A DNA stretch of 15,661 nt from Lachnospiraceae bacterium (GCA_029068665.1 JAIECC010000025.1:1-15661), one strand, 5' to 3'; shown: positions 1 through 7,839, numbered from the stretch's first letter. The notes: generated by a model not told the origin, from the letters alone. Made by a program: numbers and translations.

Positions 1-36
1 AAGTAGTAGTTAACCCCTCTTTAGTAAATGTTAAGA

Positions 37-65
37 TTGGTAACAGACATCTTAGATTCTATACA
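37..65 (+). promoter_or_regulatory. Candidate sigma-70/SigA promoter for the ArsC-like gene
   Basis: A TTGGTA hexamer (37-42) and a TATACA hexamer (60-65) are separated by exactly 17 bases. Transcription would begin near 72, giving a leader of about 75 bases before the ArsC-like start at 146. The match is fair, not perfect, and AT-rich DNA yields such pairs by chance. Confidence 0.4.
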
Positions 66-145
66 GTGCTTATCGGCAGACTTAGAATTAATTGAAAACT
101 CAAATCTTAAAAATAATATTAATGAAATTAAAGGAGGCCTCCCAC

Positions 146-493
146 ATGTTATTTTTATCCTACCCAAAGTGCACTACCTGCCAAAAGGCAAAAAACTACT
201 TAGACAATCACCACATCACCTATGAATTCCGTGATATCAAGCAGGATAATCCCACCTATGATGAACTGAAGAAGTGGTACAAGAAAAGCGGTCTTGATAT
301 CAAGAAGTTTTTCAATACCAGTGGCTTGTTATACAAGTCCATGGAGTTAAAGGACAAGCTTCCGAATATGACAGAGGATGAGAAGCTGAAGCTGCTTGCC
401 ACGGATGGAATGCTGGTAAAGCGTCCGCTTTTGGTCACGGATGATAAAGTGATTTTGGGTTTTAAAGAATCTGTATATGAAGAGGCACTATAA
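146..493 (+). CDS. ArsC/Spx-family thioredoxin-fold protein (115 aa)
   Basis: The product belongs to the arsenate reductase (ArsC)/Spx/YffB family of small thioredoxin-fold proteins. It opens with a beta strand and a CxxC pair (YPKCTTC, Cys9 and Cys12), has the family's FFNTSG segment at 55-60, and has the conserved Arg before Pro (KRPLL, Arg93) that in ArsC-fold proteins lies near the active cysteine. A length of 115 aa is normal for the family. The start at 146 is chosen over an upstream in-frame ATG at 92 because AAGGAGG (131-137) lies 8 bases before it and because the fold begins there. Sequence alone does not separate a true glutathione- or thioredoxin-dependent arsenate reductase from an Spx-like stress regulator or an uncharacterised oxidoreductase. 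No ars genes are adjacent, which argues mildly against a dedicated arsenic role. Confidence 0.9.
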   Translation: MLFLSYPKCTTCQKAKNYLDNHHITYEFRDIKQDNPTYDELKKWYKKSGLDIKKFFNTSGLLYKSMELKDKLPNMTEDEKLKLLATDGMLVKRPLLVTDDKVILGFKESVYEEAL

Positions 494-600
494 CGAAGAA
501 TTATTATAGAGCCTGTGCCCATGATGTAAAAGCTTGCAGTCAAATGGAGCAATTGTTGATGGACTGCAGGCTGGAAAAAGCAAATAATTTTATAATCTCC
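494..600 (+). other. 3' flank of the ArsC-like gene with a hairpin
   Basis: AGCTTGCAGTC (531-541) pairs fully with GACTGCAGGCT (562-572), counting one G-U, around a 20-base loop. It is not followed by a T run, so it is not an intrinsic terminator. It could be a 3'-UTR structure, part of a small RNA ending at the 601-629 stem, or chance. No convincing open frame or promoter was seen in this stretch. Confidence 0.3.
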
Positions 601-633
601 AACAGCCTCTTCCCGACGAAGAGGCTGTTTATT
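601..633 (+). terminator. Terminator-like hairpin after the ArsC-like gene
   Basis: AACAGCCTCTTC (601-612) and GAAGAGGCTGTT (618-629) form a perfect 12-bp stem with a 5-base loop. The downstream tail (TATT after the stem) has few T residues, so termination may be partial. The stem lies between the end of the ArsC-like gene and the regulator of the next operon, where a terminator is expected. Confidence 0.6.
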
Positions 634-719
634 CGTCCCGATTCTACGGGTTATCCCTGCCGCAAAAGATTACAGGAAGATATCAAAGGAATATAAAAAG
701 GATTCCAAAAAAACACACA

Positions 720-740
720 AAGGATATAATAAGGATATAA
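720..740 (+). promoter_or_regulatory. Tandem 10-base repeat upstream of the response regulator
   Basis: AAGGATATAA occurs twice, at 720-729 and 731-740, an 11-base start-to-start period. Related AAGG-plus-AT-rich segments lie at 686-701. OmpR/PhoB-family regulators bind direct repeats with one-helical-turn spacing, so this is a plausible autoregulatory site for the regulator at 797. The first copy also contains a TATAAT (725-730) that could act as a -10, though only a poor -35 lies upstream. Confidence 0.4.
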
Positions 741-748
741 CCATTCGA

Positions 749-773
749 TATAGTGACACTATACCTAAGGTAT
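749..773. promoter_or_regulatory. Two overlapping palindromes, candidate operator
   Basis: TATAGTG-A-CACTATA (749-763) is a perfect 7-bp inverted repeat. It overlaps a second one, ATACC-TAA-GGTAT (761-773). Both lie between the direct repeats and the ribosome site (GGAGGTGA, 785-792) of the regulator gene. They could bind a dimeric repressor or form small RNA hairpins in the leader. No family-specific operator was recognised. Confidence 0.35.
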
Positions 774-796
774 GGTGCACATTTGGAGGTGACAGG

Positions 797-1492
797 ATGG
801 ACAAAACGGTTCGTATACTATTAGTAGAAGACGATGCACAGATTCGGGAGGTAGTGACCGATTATTTTCTGGCAAAGGGTGAAGGAAGGCTGGTGCTGGA
901 TTGTGCCAAGGATGGCATAGAAGGCGAGGTTCTGACAAATCAGCGGGACTATGATCTGGTACTTCTGGATATTATGCTTCCCGGTATGGATGGATTTTCC
1001 CTATGCAGAAGCATTCGCAGGCATAGCATTGTACCGATTATTTTTCTGACGGCCCGGGGGCAGGAGGAGGATCGGTTGTATGGGTATAGTCTGGGATGTG
1101 ATGATTATGTGGTGAAACCATTTTTCATTGCAGAGCTGTATGCCAAGACGCAAGCACTGCTGAACCGCACCCAGGGGATGCTGGGGACCAATGTGCTGCA
1201 GGCGGCGGCCATTGAGTTAAACCCTGTGACATTCCGGGTCACGGTCAAAGCAGATGGGGAGAGCAGAAATGTGGAATTAGCCCCGAAGGAATACGCATTA
1301 CTAAAGTATTTCATGGAGAATAAGGGAATTGTGCTGTCCAGAGACATGCTGCTGAACCGGGTCTGGGGATATGACTATATGGGAAACGACCGGATTGTGG
1401 ATAATCATGTCAAGAAACTCCGAAAGGCACTGGGGACTGCCGGAACACAGATCAAGACGGTAGTCACACAGGGATATCGATTGGAGGGATGA
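797..1492 (+). CDS. OmpR/PhoB-family response regulator (231 aa)
   Basis: The product is a cytoplasmic DNA-binding response regulator. Its N-terminal receiver domain (about 5-122) carries the acidic pocket Glu11-Asp12-Asp13, phospho-acceptor Asp58 (LLDIMLPGMDG), Thr85 and Lys107 (VVKPF). A C-terminal winged-helix domain (about 135-230) ends in the usual GYRLEG segment, with the recognition helix around NDRIVDNHVKKLRKAL. Length is typical. GGAGGTGA (785-792) precedes the ATG. The stop overlaps an ATG of the kinase gene (ATGA, 1489-1492), so regulator and kinase are translationally linked and almost certainly partners. The repeats and palindromes upstream suggest autoregulation. The signal and regulon are not evident; the adjacent dNTPase and transporter genes might be targets, but nothing in the sequence proves it. 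Confidence 0.95.
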   Translation: MDKTVRILLVEDDAQIREVVTDYFLAKGEGRLVLDCAKDGIEGEVLTNQRDYDLVLLDIMLPGMDGFSLCRSIRRHSIVPIIFLTARGQEEDRLYGYSLGCDDYVVKPFFIAELYAKTQALLNRTQGMLGTNVLQAAAIELNPVTFRVTVKADGESRNVELAPKEYALLKYFMENKGIVLSRDMLLNRVWGYDYMGNDRIVDNHVKKLRKALGTAGTQIKTVVTQGYRLEG

Positions 1493-1494
1493 CT

Positions 1495-3216
1495 ATGAAA
1501 AAAGTGAAAAAGAAGGAAAACGGAAACCAGGAGAATAAAAGCTTCCGTCAAATATGGTTTGCTGCATGGTGGCCGGTATTGCTGGTAGTAGCATTATTTT
1601 TAGCAGTGGGTACGTTACTTGTACACCAGAGTCTGACGGCGATGGAAGAAGAAGCGTTTTCATCCGTTGTGAATGACCAGCTTGACTATTTAAATGAGAT
1701 TCAGAGTAATTATGACCAGGAAGTACAGGATGATTCCGCAGCGGCCTATGAACATGCAATGGCTGCACTGGAGTGGCTTGTGAACGTAACAGTTGCTTCA
1801 CACGACATGGCAGCTGCGTATTTGTGCGATGACCAGGGAACCGTTCTGCTGGAACAGCGGCCTGCCCTGTATATTCGTACGGACAGAGGTCTTCAATCTT
1901 ACTACCGTTGTGCAGATCAGGAGGTAGAGCAGCAGATATTGGAACGGTATGAAGCATGGATGGATCAGGTGGCAGAAGGAGACAGACCGATTCTTCGCAT
2001 AGATGAAGTATATATTCAGGGAAGTAAGTTCTATCCGGTCCGGGTCAACATCTATACCATGGAAGGGGAGTATTATCATTTGCAGGAGGAGGTAATCATA
2101 GATGTAAGCCTGCCGGCAGAGGATAGCACTTATCTGACCGGACTGGATCTACTGAGAGATGGAGACAGTGTAGAGGATATGCTGCAAAGGGCTGCAGCTG
2201 CAAAAGAAGCCGGGACCTATTACACTACAAACGTATACGTTGCAGAACCACAGGCATCCTTGGAGGACATGGAGACGGCATTGTTAGCCAATATAATAGA
2301 AGAGGACAGACAAGCTGCTGAGCTGCGATATGCAAGTGTTGCAAGTACTTATGAAGTTCAGAGGAAGAATAATAAAACCTATCGTCAGGTAGTGATACCC
2401 ATTGTTTTTGAAGACACACATTATTATTTTGTTCTGTTAAAACAGAAGCAGGTACAAAGTACAGTATACGTTTATGTAGCTCTGGGATGGGTGGTTGGAA
2501 TCCTGTTTTCAGCGTTCATTGCTCTGGTAATCGCCAAAGGCTTTGCACGTACCATGAAAAAAGAGCAGGAACTAGTAAGTCGCCAGCGGGATTATACCAA
2601 TGCACTGGCTCATGACTTAAAGACCCCCTTAATGGCAATTTCCGGGTATACGGAGAATTTGCAGTCGAATATGAACCCGGAGAAGCAGGAGCATTATTAT
2701 GAGGCGATTTATTCGAATATTGATTATATGAGCCGGTTGATCAAGGATATGTTGAGTCTTGCCCGGTTACAACAGCCGGAAGCCCCCATTTGTAAAGAAC
2801 GGATAGAACTGCGAAAGCTGGCAGAAGCGACAGCAGCCTGCTTTGAACTGGAACGAAAGGAAAAGAATCTGCAATTGGAGATTCAGGGAAGCGGGTATAT
2901 GGAAGCAGACCCGCAGTTAATGGAACGGGCGTTGAAGAATCTGGTGGAAAATGCAGTGAAATACTCGCCGGCAGGGGAAGCAATCCGAATCCGGCTGGCA
3001 GACAATCGGATTCAGATTACGAATACCGGTGTGACTCTGCCGAAGGAAAAATGGAATACAGTATTTCAGCCTTATGTGAAAGGGGACGAAGCAAGAGAAC
3101 GGGAATCCGGAATTGGACTGGGACTGGCAATTGTAAAAGATATTGCAGAGCTTCATGACTTTCAATGCAGACTGGAATGCACAGAACAGGCAACGACCGT
3201 GACAGTGGAAGGTTAG
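1495..3216 (+). CDS. Membrane sensor histidine kinase (573 aa)
   Basis: The product is the partner kinase of the preceding regulator. A basic N-terminus precedes TM1 (about 25-44). A sensor region of about 275 residues (48-322) lies outside the membrane, followed by TM2 (about 324-347). The DHp helix carries the phospho-accepting His373 (ALAHDLKTP). The ATPase domain has an N box (ALKNLVENAVKYSP) and a G2 box (GIGLGLAIVKD). The G1 box reads ITNTG, with Asn where most kinases have Asp. I see no clear HAMP domain; TM2 runs almost straight into the H box. The start at 1495 is preferred over the overlapping ATG at 1489 because GGAGG (1483-1487) is 7 bases from 1495 but only 1 base from 1489. The sensor region is rich in Glu, Asp and Tyr and matches no ligand domain I can name. 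Confidence 0.93.
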   Translation: MKKVKKKENGNQENKSFRQIWFAAWWPVLLVVALFLAVGTLLVHQSLTAMEEEAFSSVVNDQLDYLNEIQSNYDQEVQDDSAAAYEHAMAALEWLVNVTVASHDMAAAYLCDDQGTVLLEQRPALYIRTDRGLQSYYRCADQEVEQQILERYEAWMDQVAEGDRPILRIDEVYIQGSKFYPVRVNIYTMEGEYYHLQEEVIIDVSLPAEDSTYLTGLDLLRDGDSVEDMLQRAAAAKEAGTYYTTNVYVAEPQASLEDMETALLANIIEEDRQAAELRYASVASTYEVQRKNNKTYRQVVIPIVFEDTHYYFVLLKQKQVQSTVYVYVALGWVVGILFSAFIALVIAKGFARTMKKEQELVSRQRDYTNALAHDLKTPLMAISGYTENLQSNMNPEKQEHYYEAIYSNIDYMSRLIKDMLSLARLQQPEAPICKERIELRKLAEATAACFELERKEKNLQLEIQGSGYMEADPQLMERALKNLVENAVKYSPAGEAIRIRLADNRIQITNTGVTLPKEKWNTVFQPYVKGDEARERESGIGLGLAIVKDIAELHDFQCRLECTEQATTVTVEG

Positions 3217-3244
3217 CCATGCAGGTGATTTACAAAAACTAATA

Positions 3245-3273
3245 TTGTTTATCCATAACACCTCCGTTATAAT
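3245..3273 (+). promoter_or_regulatory. Promoter of the dNTPase-like gene
   Basis: TTGTTT (3245-3250) and a perfect TATAAT (3268-3273) are 17 bases apart. Transcription should begin near 3280, giving a leader of only about 28 bases before the ATG at 3308. The spacer and the first bases of the -10 coincide with the left arm of the inverted repeat described next. Confidence 0.65.
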
Positions 3274-3306
3274 AGAGAATAGGAATTTCTGTAACGGAGG
3301 TGTTAT
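3255..3306. repeat. Perfect 15-bp inverted repeat spanning promoter and ribosome site
   Basis: ATAACACCTCCGTTA (3255-3269) is the exact reverse complement of TAACGGAGGTGTTAT (3292-3306), around a 22-base loop. The right arm contains the GGAGGTG ribosome site of the gene at 3308; the left arm contains CACCTCC, an anti-ribosome-site sequence, and overlaps the promoter spacer and -10. An RNA entering from the kinase gene would fold both arms and hide the ribosome site. An RNA from the local promoter starts inside the loop, lacks the left arm and stays open. It could instead be a protein operator. Confidence 0.75.
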
Positions 3307-3307
3307 C

Positions 3308-4516
3308 ATGTCCAAATACCACAACTTATCCAAAGAGCTGCAGGCGCGCATTATGGAGGACCGCAATCATCATGTTGTGAATCCTTATGCATTTCAGGAT
3401 GAAAATGTTCTGCGCCGGAATGAGGACCACGACAAGGCGAATCTTTGGCGGCCGGCTTTTGTCCGGGATGTAGAGAAAATCATGCATATTCCCTATTATA
3501 ATCGCTATGCAGATAAGACCCAGGTATTTTCCCTGTATAAAAATGATGACATTTCCAGACGGTCCCAGCATGTGCAGCTGGTATCCCGAATCGCCAGAAA
3601 TATCGGCAGTCTTCTGAATCTGAATCTGGACTTGATTGAGGCGATTTCCCTTGGACACGATATTGGACATACGCCCTTTGGCCATGCCGGCGAGCGCAAG
3701 CTGGATGAACTCTATTATGGAGAAACCGGACGGCATTTTAATCATAACATACAAAGTGCAAGAGTATTGGATAAGATATTTCTGTTGAATATCAGCTTAC
3801 AGACTCTGGATGGTATTATCTGTCATAATGGAGAGCTGGAACTGCAGGAGTATCGTCCCCGGCCCTACAGGGACTTTACCGTATTTGATGAAAGAGTAGA
3901 GGCATGCTATCGGGATTATCAGGCAAATAAGGAACTGGTACCGGCTACACTGGAGGCATGTGTCATGCGGGTTTCGGATATTATTGCCTATCTGGGGAAG
4001 GATCGGCAGGATGCAGTGAAGCTGAATCTCTTTGAAAAGGAGCCAAGCTATACCGGAGGAGAAATCGGCACCTCCAATGCTGAGATTATCAACAATATGA
4101 TTGTAAATATTGTAGAAAACAGTTATGGAAAGCCGTACTTAAAGATGGATGAAGCATATTTTGAAGCCTTTTCCATCGGCAAGCGGGAGAATTATAAAAT
4201 GATTTATGGGAATGAGGCAGTGGCTAAGGTGTACCAGGAGCAGATACATCCCATGCTGGAGTCTGTTTACGAAAGACTGCTGGAGGATGCAAGGTCTTTG
4301 AATCGGGATTCCGTTTTGTATAAGCACCACATAGCCTATATTCAGGATTTGACCCATTATTATTCTGATGCCAATTATGAAGAAAATGCACCGGAAGATA
4401 TGGTAGTGGATTATATTGCCAGTATGACCGATGATTATTTCATTGATTTATACAAATATCTGTTTCCCAAAGGGAAATACAAGGTAGATTATGTCGGTTA
4501 TTTTGATGAAATGTAA
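3308..4516 (+). CDS. dGTPase-like HD-domain dNTP triphosphohydrolase (402 aa)
   Basis: The product belongs to the dGTP triphosphohydrolase family of the HD superfamily, which hydrolyses deoxynucleoside triphosphates to the nucleoside and tripolyphosphate and so affects dNTP pools. Visible metal-site motifs are His88 (RSQHVQLV), His117-Asp118 in LGHDIGHTPFGH with His121 and His126 nearby, a further HNIQSARV segment, and Asp224 (VSDIIAY). The N-terminal RNEDHDKANLWRPAFVRD segment and the YNRYADKTQV segment are typical of bacterial dGTPase-like proteins. Length is normal for the shorter, SAMHD1/Dgt-like bacterial forms. The start at 3308 is set by GGAGGTG (3297-3302) and an N-terminus that fits the family; an in-frame ATG at 3245 lies inside the promoter and is rejected. 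Substrate range (dGTP only or broad) cannot be read from sequence. Confidence 0.92.
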   Translation: MSKYHNLSKELQARIMEDRNHHVVNPYAFQDENVLRRNEDHDKANLWRPAFVRDVEKIMHIPYYNRYADKTQVFSLYKNDDISRRSQHVQLVSRIARNIGSLLNLNLDLIEAISLGHDIGHTPFGHAGERKLDELYYGETGRHFNHNIQSARVLDKIFLLNISLQTLDGIICHNGELELQEYRPRPYRDFTVFDERVEACYRDYQANKELVPATLEACVMRVSDIIAYLGKDRQDAVKLNLFEKEPSYTGGEIGTSNAEIINNMIVNIVENSYGKPYLKMDEAYFEAFSIGKRENYKMIYGNEAVAKVYQEQIHPMLESVYERLLEDARSLNRDSVLYKHHIAYIQDLTHYYSDANYEENAPEDMVVDYIASMTDDYFIDLYKYLFPKGKYKVDYVGYFDEM

Positions 4517-4557
4517 GTAAGAAAACGCTGTATTTTAGCGGACAGGAGTCGTGGATT

Positions 4558-5502
4558 TTGGATACACAGGAACAAGAGAGGAAGGCCTCCGAGGCAAAAG
4601 AATTAAAAAAGCCGGAAAATCGGCTCATATCGAAATCTGTAAAGGGTGTACTCTGTATTATAACATCTGCTTTTTGCTTTTCCCTGATGAGTCTCTTTAT
4701 CCGTCTGTCCGGTGATGTGCCGGTCATACAGAAGTGTTTCTTTCGAAATGCAGTGGCTTTGATAATTGCTGCAGCCGCCATGCTGAAAAGTCATCAGCCC
4801 TTCCGTATAGGAAAGGGGAATCTGAAGTATCTGCTGTGCCGTGCCATAGGCGGTACTCTTGGAATGGTGATGAACTTCTATGCGGTAGATCATCTGGCCA
4901 TATCAGATGCTTCCATTCTGAATAAATTATCCCCGTTTTTTGCCATCATTTTTTCTGCTTTTATTCTCAAGGAGGTTGCCAATAAATACGAATGGCTGGC
5001 AGTACTGGTTGCTTTTCTGGGAGCGTTGTTCGTGGTAAAACCAAGCTTTAATGTAGAGGTCATACCTGCACTGGCAGGGGTTCTTGGGGGCTGTGGTGCA
5101 GGCTTTGCCTATACGTATGTTCGAAAGCTGGGACAGAGGGGAGAGAATGGAATGATGATTGTATTGTTTTTCTCTGCCTTTTCTACTTTGTGTACCTTAC
5201 CCTGGCTGCTGTTTCATTTTACACCGATGTCTGTAAAGCAGTGGATTTATCTGTGGATTACCGGAGCGGCAGCTGCAGGAGGGCAGGTCTTTATTACCAA
5301 GGCATACACCTACGCACCGGCAAAGGAGATTTCCGTGTATGATTTCTCCAATGTAGTATTTGCAGCAATCTGGGGAATGCTTTTTCTGGAACAGCTGCCG
5401 GACGGATTCAGTATCATTGGATACGTTATTATTATCGGTACGGCAGTTGCCAAGTGGTATCACAGTATCCATAAACCATCCCGGGCAGAGCAGTCCCATT
5501 AG
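4558..5502 (+). CDS. EamA/DMT-family transporter (314 aa)
   Basis: The product is an integral membrane protein of the drug/metabolite transporter superfamily, with two EamA repeats (about 29-160 and 170-300) and roughly ten membrane segments after a charged 28-residue N-terminus. Typical EamA features are the FxLMSLFIRL start of the first repeat, the conserved Arg/Asn region FFRNAVAL (61-68), the LNKLSPFFAIIFSAFILKE segment (121-139) and its counterpart SNVVFAAIWGMLFLEQLP near the end. The gene uses a TTG start: AGGAG (4544-4548) lies 9 bases before 4558 and the nearest in-frame ATG would delete the first membrane helix. The substrate is unknown; EamA proteins export or import diverse amino acids, sugars and metabolites. 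It follows the dNTPase gene by 41 bases without a terminator, so cotranscription is likely. Confidence 0.9.
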   Translation: MDTQEQERKASEAKELKKPENRLISKSVKGVLCIITSAFCFSLMSLFIRLSGDVPVIQKCFFRNAVALIIAAAAMLKSHQPFRIGKGNLKYLLCRAIGGTLGMVMNFYAVDHLAISDASILNKLSPFFAIIFSAFILKEVANKYEWLAVLVAFLGALFVVKPSFNVEVIPALAGVLGGCGAGFAYTYVRKLGQRGENGMMIVLFFSAFSTLCTLPWLLFHFTPMSVKQWIYLWITGAAAAGGQVFITKAYTYAPAKEISVYDFSNVVFAAIWGMLFLEQLPDGFSIIGYVIIIGTAVAKWYHSIHKPSRAEQSH

Positions 5503-5547
5503 AGAAAATGATAGCAAAATAACCAAATGGAGAGGAGTCGTTCCCTT

Positions 5548-7734
5548 ATGGCAGTAAGAGTAGAAAACAAGGTATTTTATTTAGAAACAAAGAACAGCCT
5601 GTATCAGATGAAGGCGGATGAACATGGAGTATTGCGTCATCTCTGGTATGGTCCAAAGACCGAACAGGATATGGATTATCTGCTGGATTATCCGGATGTA
5701 GGATTTGCAGGTAATATTTATGAGGCGGATACCTGTCGTACCTACTCGCTGAATACCCTGCCTCTAGAGTATGGAACGGCAGGGGTGGGAGATTATCGTG
5801 TTCCTGCTGTTGCTATCGTTCATGAAAACGGCAGTAATGCTTTGGATCTGCGGTGCAAGGCATATAGGATAACAGAAGGAAAGTATAGTATTCCGGGGCT
5901 TCCTGCCGTATATGCAGAGGAACAGGAAGCAGATACCCTTGAAATCGTTCTGAAGGATACGGCAACGGAAATCTATGTAATATTACAATATGGGATATTA
6001 GAAGAATATGATATCATTACCCGCAGCGTGATTATTGAGAACAGAGGAGAACAGGCAGTTACCCTTCAGAGGGTACACAGCTTATGTCTGGATTTTCCTT
6101 ATGGTGACTGGGAATGGATTCATTTTCATGGCAGACATGCCATGGAGCGGCAGTTTGAACGACTGGAGGTGTTCCATGGTATTCAGGAAAGCGGAAGTGT
6201 ACGAGGGATGTCAAGTCATCAGCAGAATCCAGCGATTTTGTTATGCGAAAAGGGTTGTACGGAGACCAGCGGCTTCTGTATCGGAGCGGCCCTGATGTAT
6301 AGTGGAGGATTTCAGGCACAGATAGAAAAGGATCAGTTAAATCAGACCCGGGTGGTCATGGGAATTCATCCGGATACCTTTTCCTGGAAGCTGGAGGGAA
6401 AGGACTGTTTCTATGCGCCGGAGGTGATTTTATCCTGCTCCAATGAGGGGATGGGAGCCTTGTCCCGGCAGTTCCATCGCATCATTCGGGAGCATGTTTG
6501 CCGTGGGAAATATAAGCTGGAAGAGCGACCGGTTTTAATTAATAACCGGGAAGCTGCATATTTTGATTTTGATGATAAAAAGTTATTGAATATAGCAAAA
6601 GAGGCAGCCAGACTGGGTGTTGATATGATGGTCATGGATGATGGCTGGTTTGGAAAGCGGGATGATGATTGTTCCGGTCTTGGAGACTGGTATGTGAACG
6701 AGAAGAAGCTAAAGGGCGGACTGGTGAAGCTGGTGGAGCAGGTGAATGACCTCGGCATGAAGTTCGGCATCTGGTTTGAGCCGGAAATGATATCAGAGGA
6801 TAGTGACCTGTACCGGGCACATCCGGATTGGGCGATTCAGATTCCGGGAAGAAAGCCTATGCGGGGACGGTCCCGGCTGCTGTTGGATATGACCCGGAAA
6901 GAAGTAAGAGACTATCTGTATCAGGCCATCAGTGCTGTATTGGATAGTGCCAATGTAGAATATGTGAAATGGGATATGAACCGCAGTATCAGCGACTGGT
7001 ATTCTGCGGAGCTGACCCCGGATCGGCAGGGAGAAATGCCCCACCGATATGTGCTTGGACTCTATGAATTACTGGAACGGCTGACCCGTGATTATCCCAA
7101 TGTGTTATTCGAAGGCGGTAGTGGCGGCGGCGGACGCTTTGATGCAGGTATGTTGTATTATTGTCCGCAGATTTGGTGCAGTGATAATACGGATGCATAT
7201 GAACGGACCAGGATTCAGTATGGAACCAGCTTTTTCTATCCCGTATCAGCGGTAGGCTCCCATGTATCTGCCGTACCGAATCATCAGACCGGAAGAGTGA
7301 CGCCTTTCGGGACAAGAGCTGTAACCGCCATGGCAGGAAGCTTCGGTTATGAACTGGATTTGAATACCTTAAGTGAAGAAGAGAAGAAGGAAGTGACTGC
7401 ACAGATTAAGCGGTTCAAGAAATACGGTCCATTGATTCATAATGGGGCTTACTATCGGCTAAGCAATCCAATGGAGGATAAATTTGCGGTTTGGGAATTT
7501 GTTTCTCCGGATCAGAGTCAGGTTCTGGTCCATGGTATGATTTTTTGGACGGAAGCAAATATGCTGCGCTATCCGGTCCGCCTGCAGGGGCTGGCAGCAG
7601 GGAAACGCTATCGGTTAGAGGACACGGAACAGGAGTATACAGGAGCAGCACTGATGGAGGCGGGGATTCTTCTTCCACGCTCCCGGGGGGATTATGCACC
7701 TGTAGAACTGGTATTTACGGAAGTGTCAAACTAA
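5548..7734 (+). CDS. Alpha-galactosidase, glycoside hydrolase family 36 (728 aa)
   Basis: The product is a retaining exo-alpha-galactosidase of GH36, about the size of the tetrameric Bacillus/Lactobacillus enzymes, acting on melibiose, raffinose-type oligosaccharides or galactosides. An N-terminal beta-sandwich (about 1-320) precedes the TIM barrel. Barrel motifs include MVMDDGWFGKRDDD (361-374), KFGIWFEPEMIS (405-416), the nucleophile Asp476 in EYVKWDMNRS, FEGGSGGGGRFD (521-532) and the acid/base Asp546 in WCSDNTDAYERT. The 70-residue spacing of the two catalytic residues matches the Geobacillus AgaB-type enzymes. No signal peptide is visible, so the enzyme should be cytoplasmic and need an importer, which is not in this window. 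The start at 5548 follows AGAGGAG (5531-5537); the in-frame ATG at 5527 has no ribosome site. The gene closes its operon before the terminator at 7753. Confidence 0.96.
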   Translation: MAVRVENKVFYLETKNSLYQMKADEHGVLRHLWYGPKTEQDMDYLLDYPDVGFAGNIYEADTCRTYSLNTLPLEYGTAGVGDYRVPAVAIVHENGSNALDLRCKAYRITEGKYSIPGLPAVYAEEQEADTLEIVLKDTATEIYVILQYGILEEYDIITRSVIIENRGEQAVTLQRVHSLCLDFPYGDWEWIHFHGRHAMERQFERLEVFHGIQESGSVRGMSSHQQNPAILLCEKGCTETSGFCIGAALMYSGGFQAQIEKDQLNQTRVVMGIHPDTFSWKLEGKDCFYAPEVILSCSNEGMGALSRQFHRIIREHVCRGKYKLEERPVLINNREAAYFDFDDKKLLNIAKEAARLGVDMMVMDDGWFGKRDDDCSGLGDWYVNEKKLKGGLVKLVEQVNDLGMKFGIWFEPEMISEDSDLYRAHPDWAIQIPGRKPMRGRSRLLLDMTRKEVRDYLYQAISAVLDSANVEYVKWDMNRSISDWYSAELTPDRQGEMPHRYVLGLYELLERLTRDYPNVLFEGGSGGGGRFDAGMLYYCPQIWCSDNTDAYERTRIQYGTSFFYPVSAVGSHVSAVPNHQTGRVTPFGTRAVTAMAGSFGYELDLNTLSEEEKKEVTAQIKRFKKYGPLIHNGAYYRLSNPMEDKFAVWEFVSPDQSQVLVHGMIFWTEANMLRYPVRLQGLAAGKRYRLEDTEQEYTGAALMEAGILLPRSRGDYAPVELVFTEVSN

Positions 7735-7752
7735 AAATGAAATCATATAATT

Positions 7753-7799
7753 AAGATGCTCTCAAGGATAAGGTCCGGTCTTGCCTGAGAGCATCTTTT
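7753..7799 (+). terminator. Intrinsic terminator after the alpha-galactosidase gene
   Basis: AAGATGCTCTCA (7753-7764) and TGAGAGCATCTT (7786-7797) make a perfect 12-bp stem, followed by TTTTC. The loop is 21 bases and can add a small inner CAAG/CTTG pairing. It cleanly separates the transporter/galactosidase unit from the TetR gene. Confidence 0.85.
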
Positions 7800-7839
7800 C
7801 GTTGAGTAAATACCTCTATATTTTTTCTGAAAGTGTGGT

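Noticed and set aside
28..225. 65-codon frame at the left end
   Set aside because: It has no ribosome site, begins upstream of the likely promoter's -35 and overlaps the well-supported ArsC-like gene in another frame.
544..696. 50-codon frame starting MEQLLMDCRL
   Set aside because: It has no ribosome site and runs straight through the perfect terminator-like stem at 601-629; composition does not look coding.
5527..5547. Earlier ATG for the alpha-galactosidase
   Set aside because: There is no ribosome site before 5527; AGAGGAG (5531-5537) serves the ATG at 5548.
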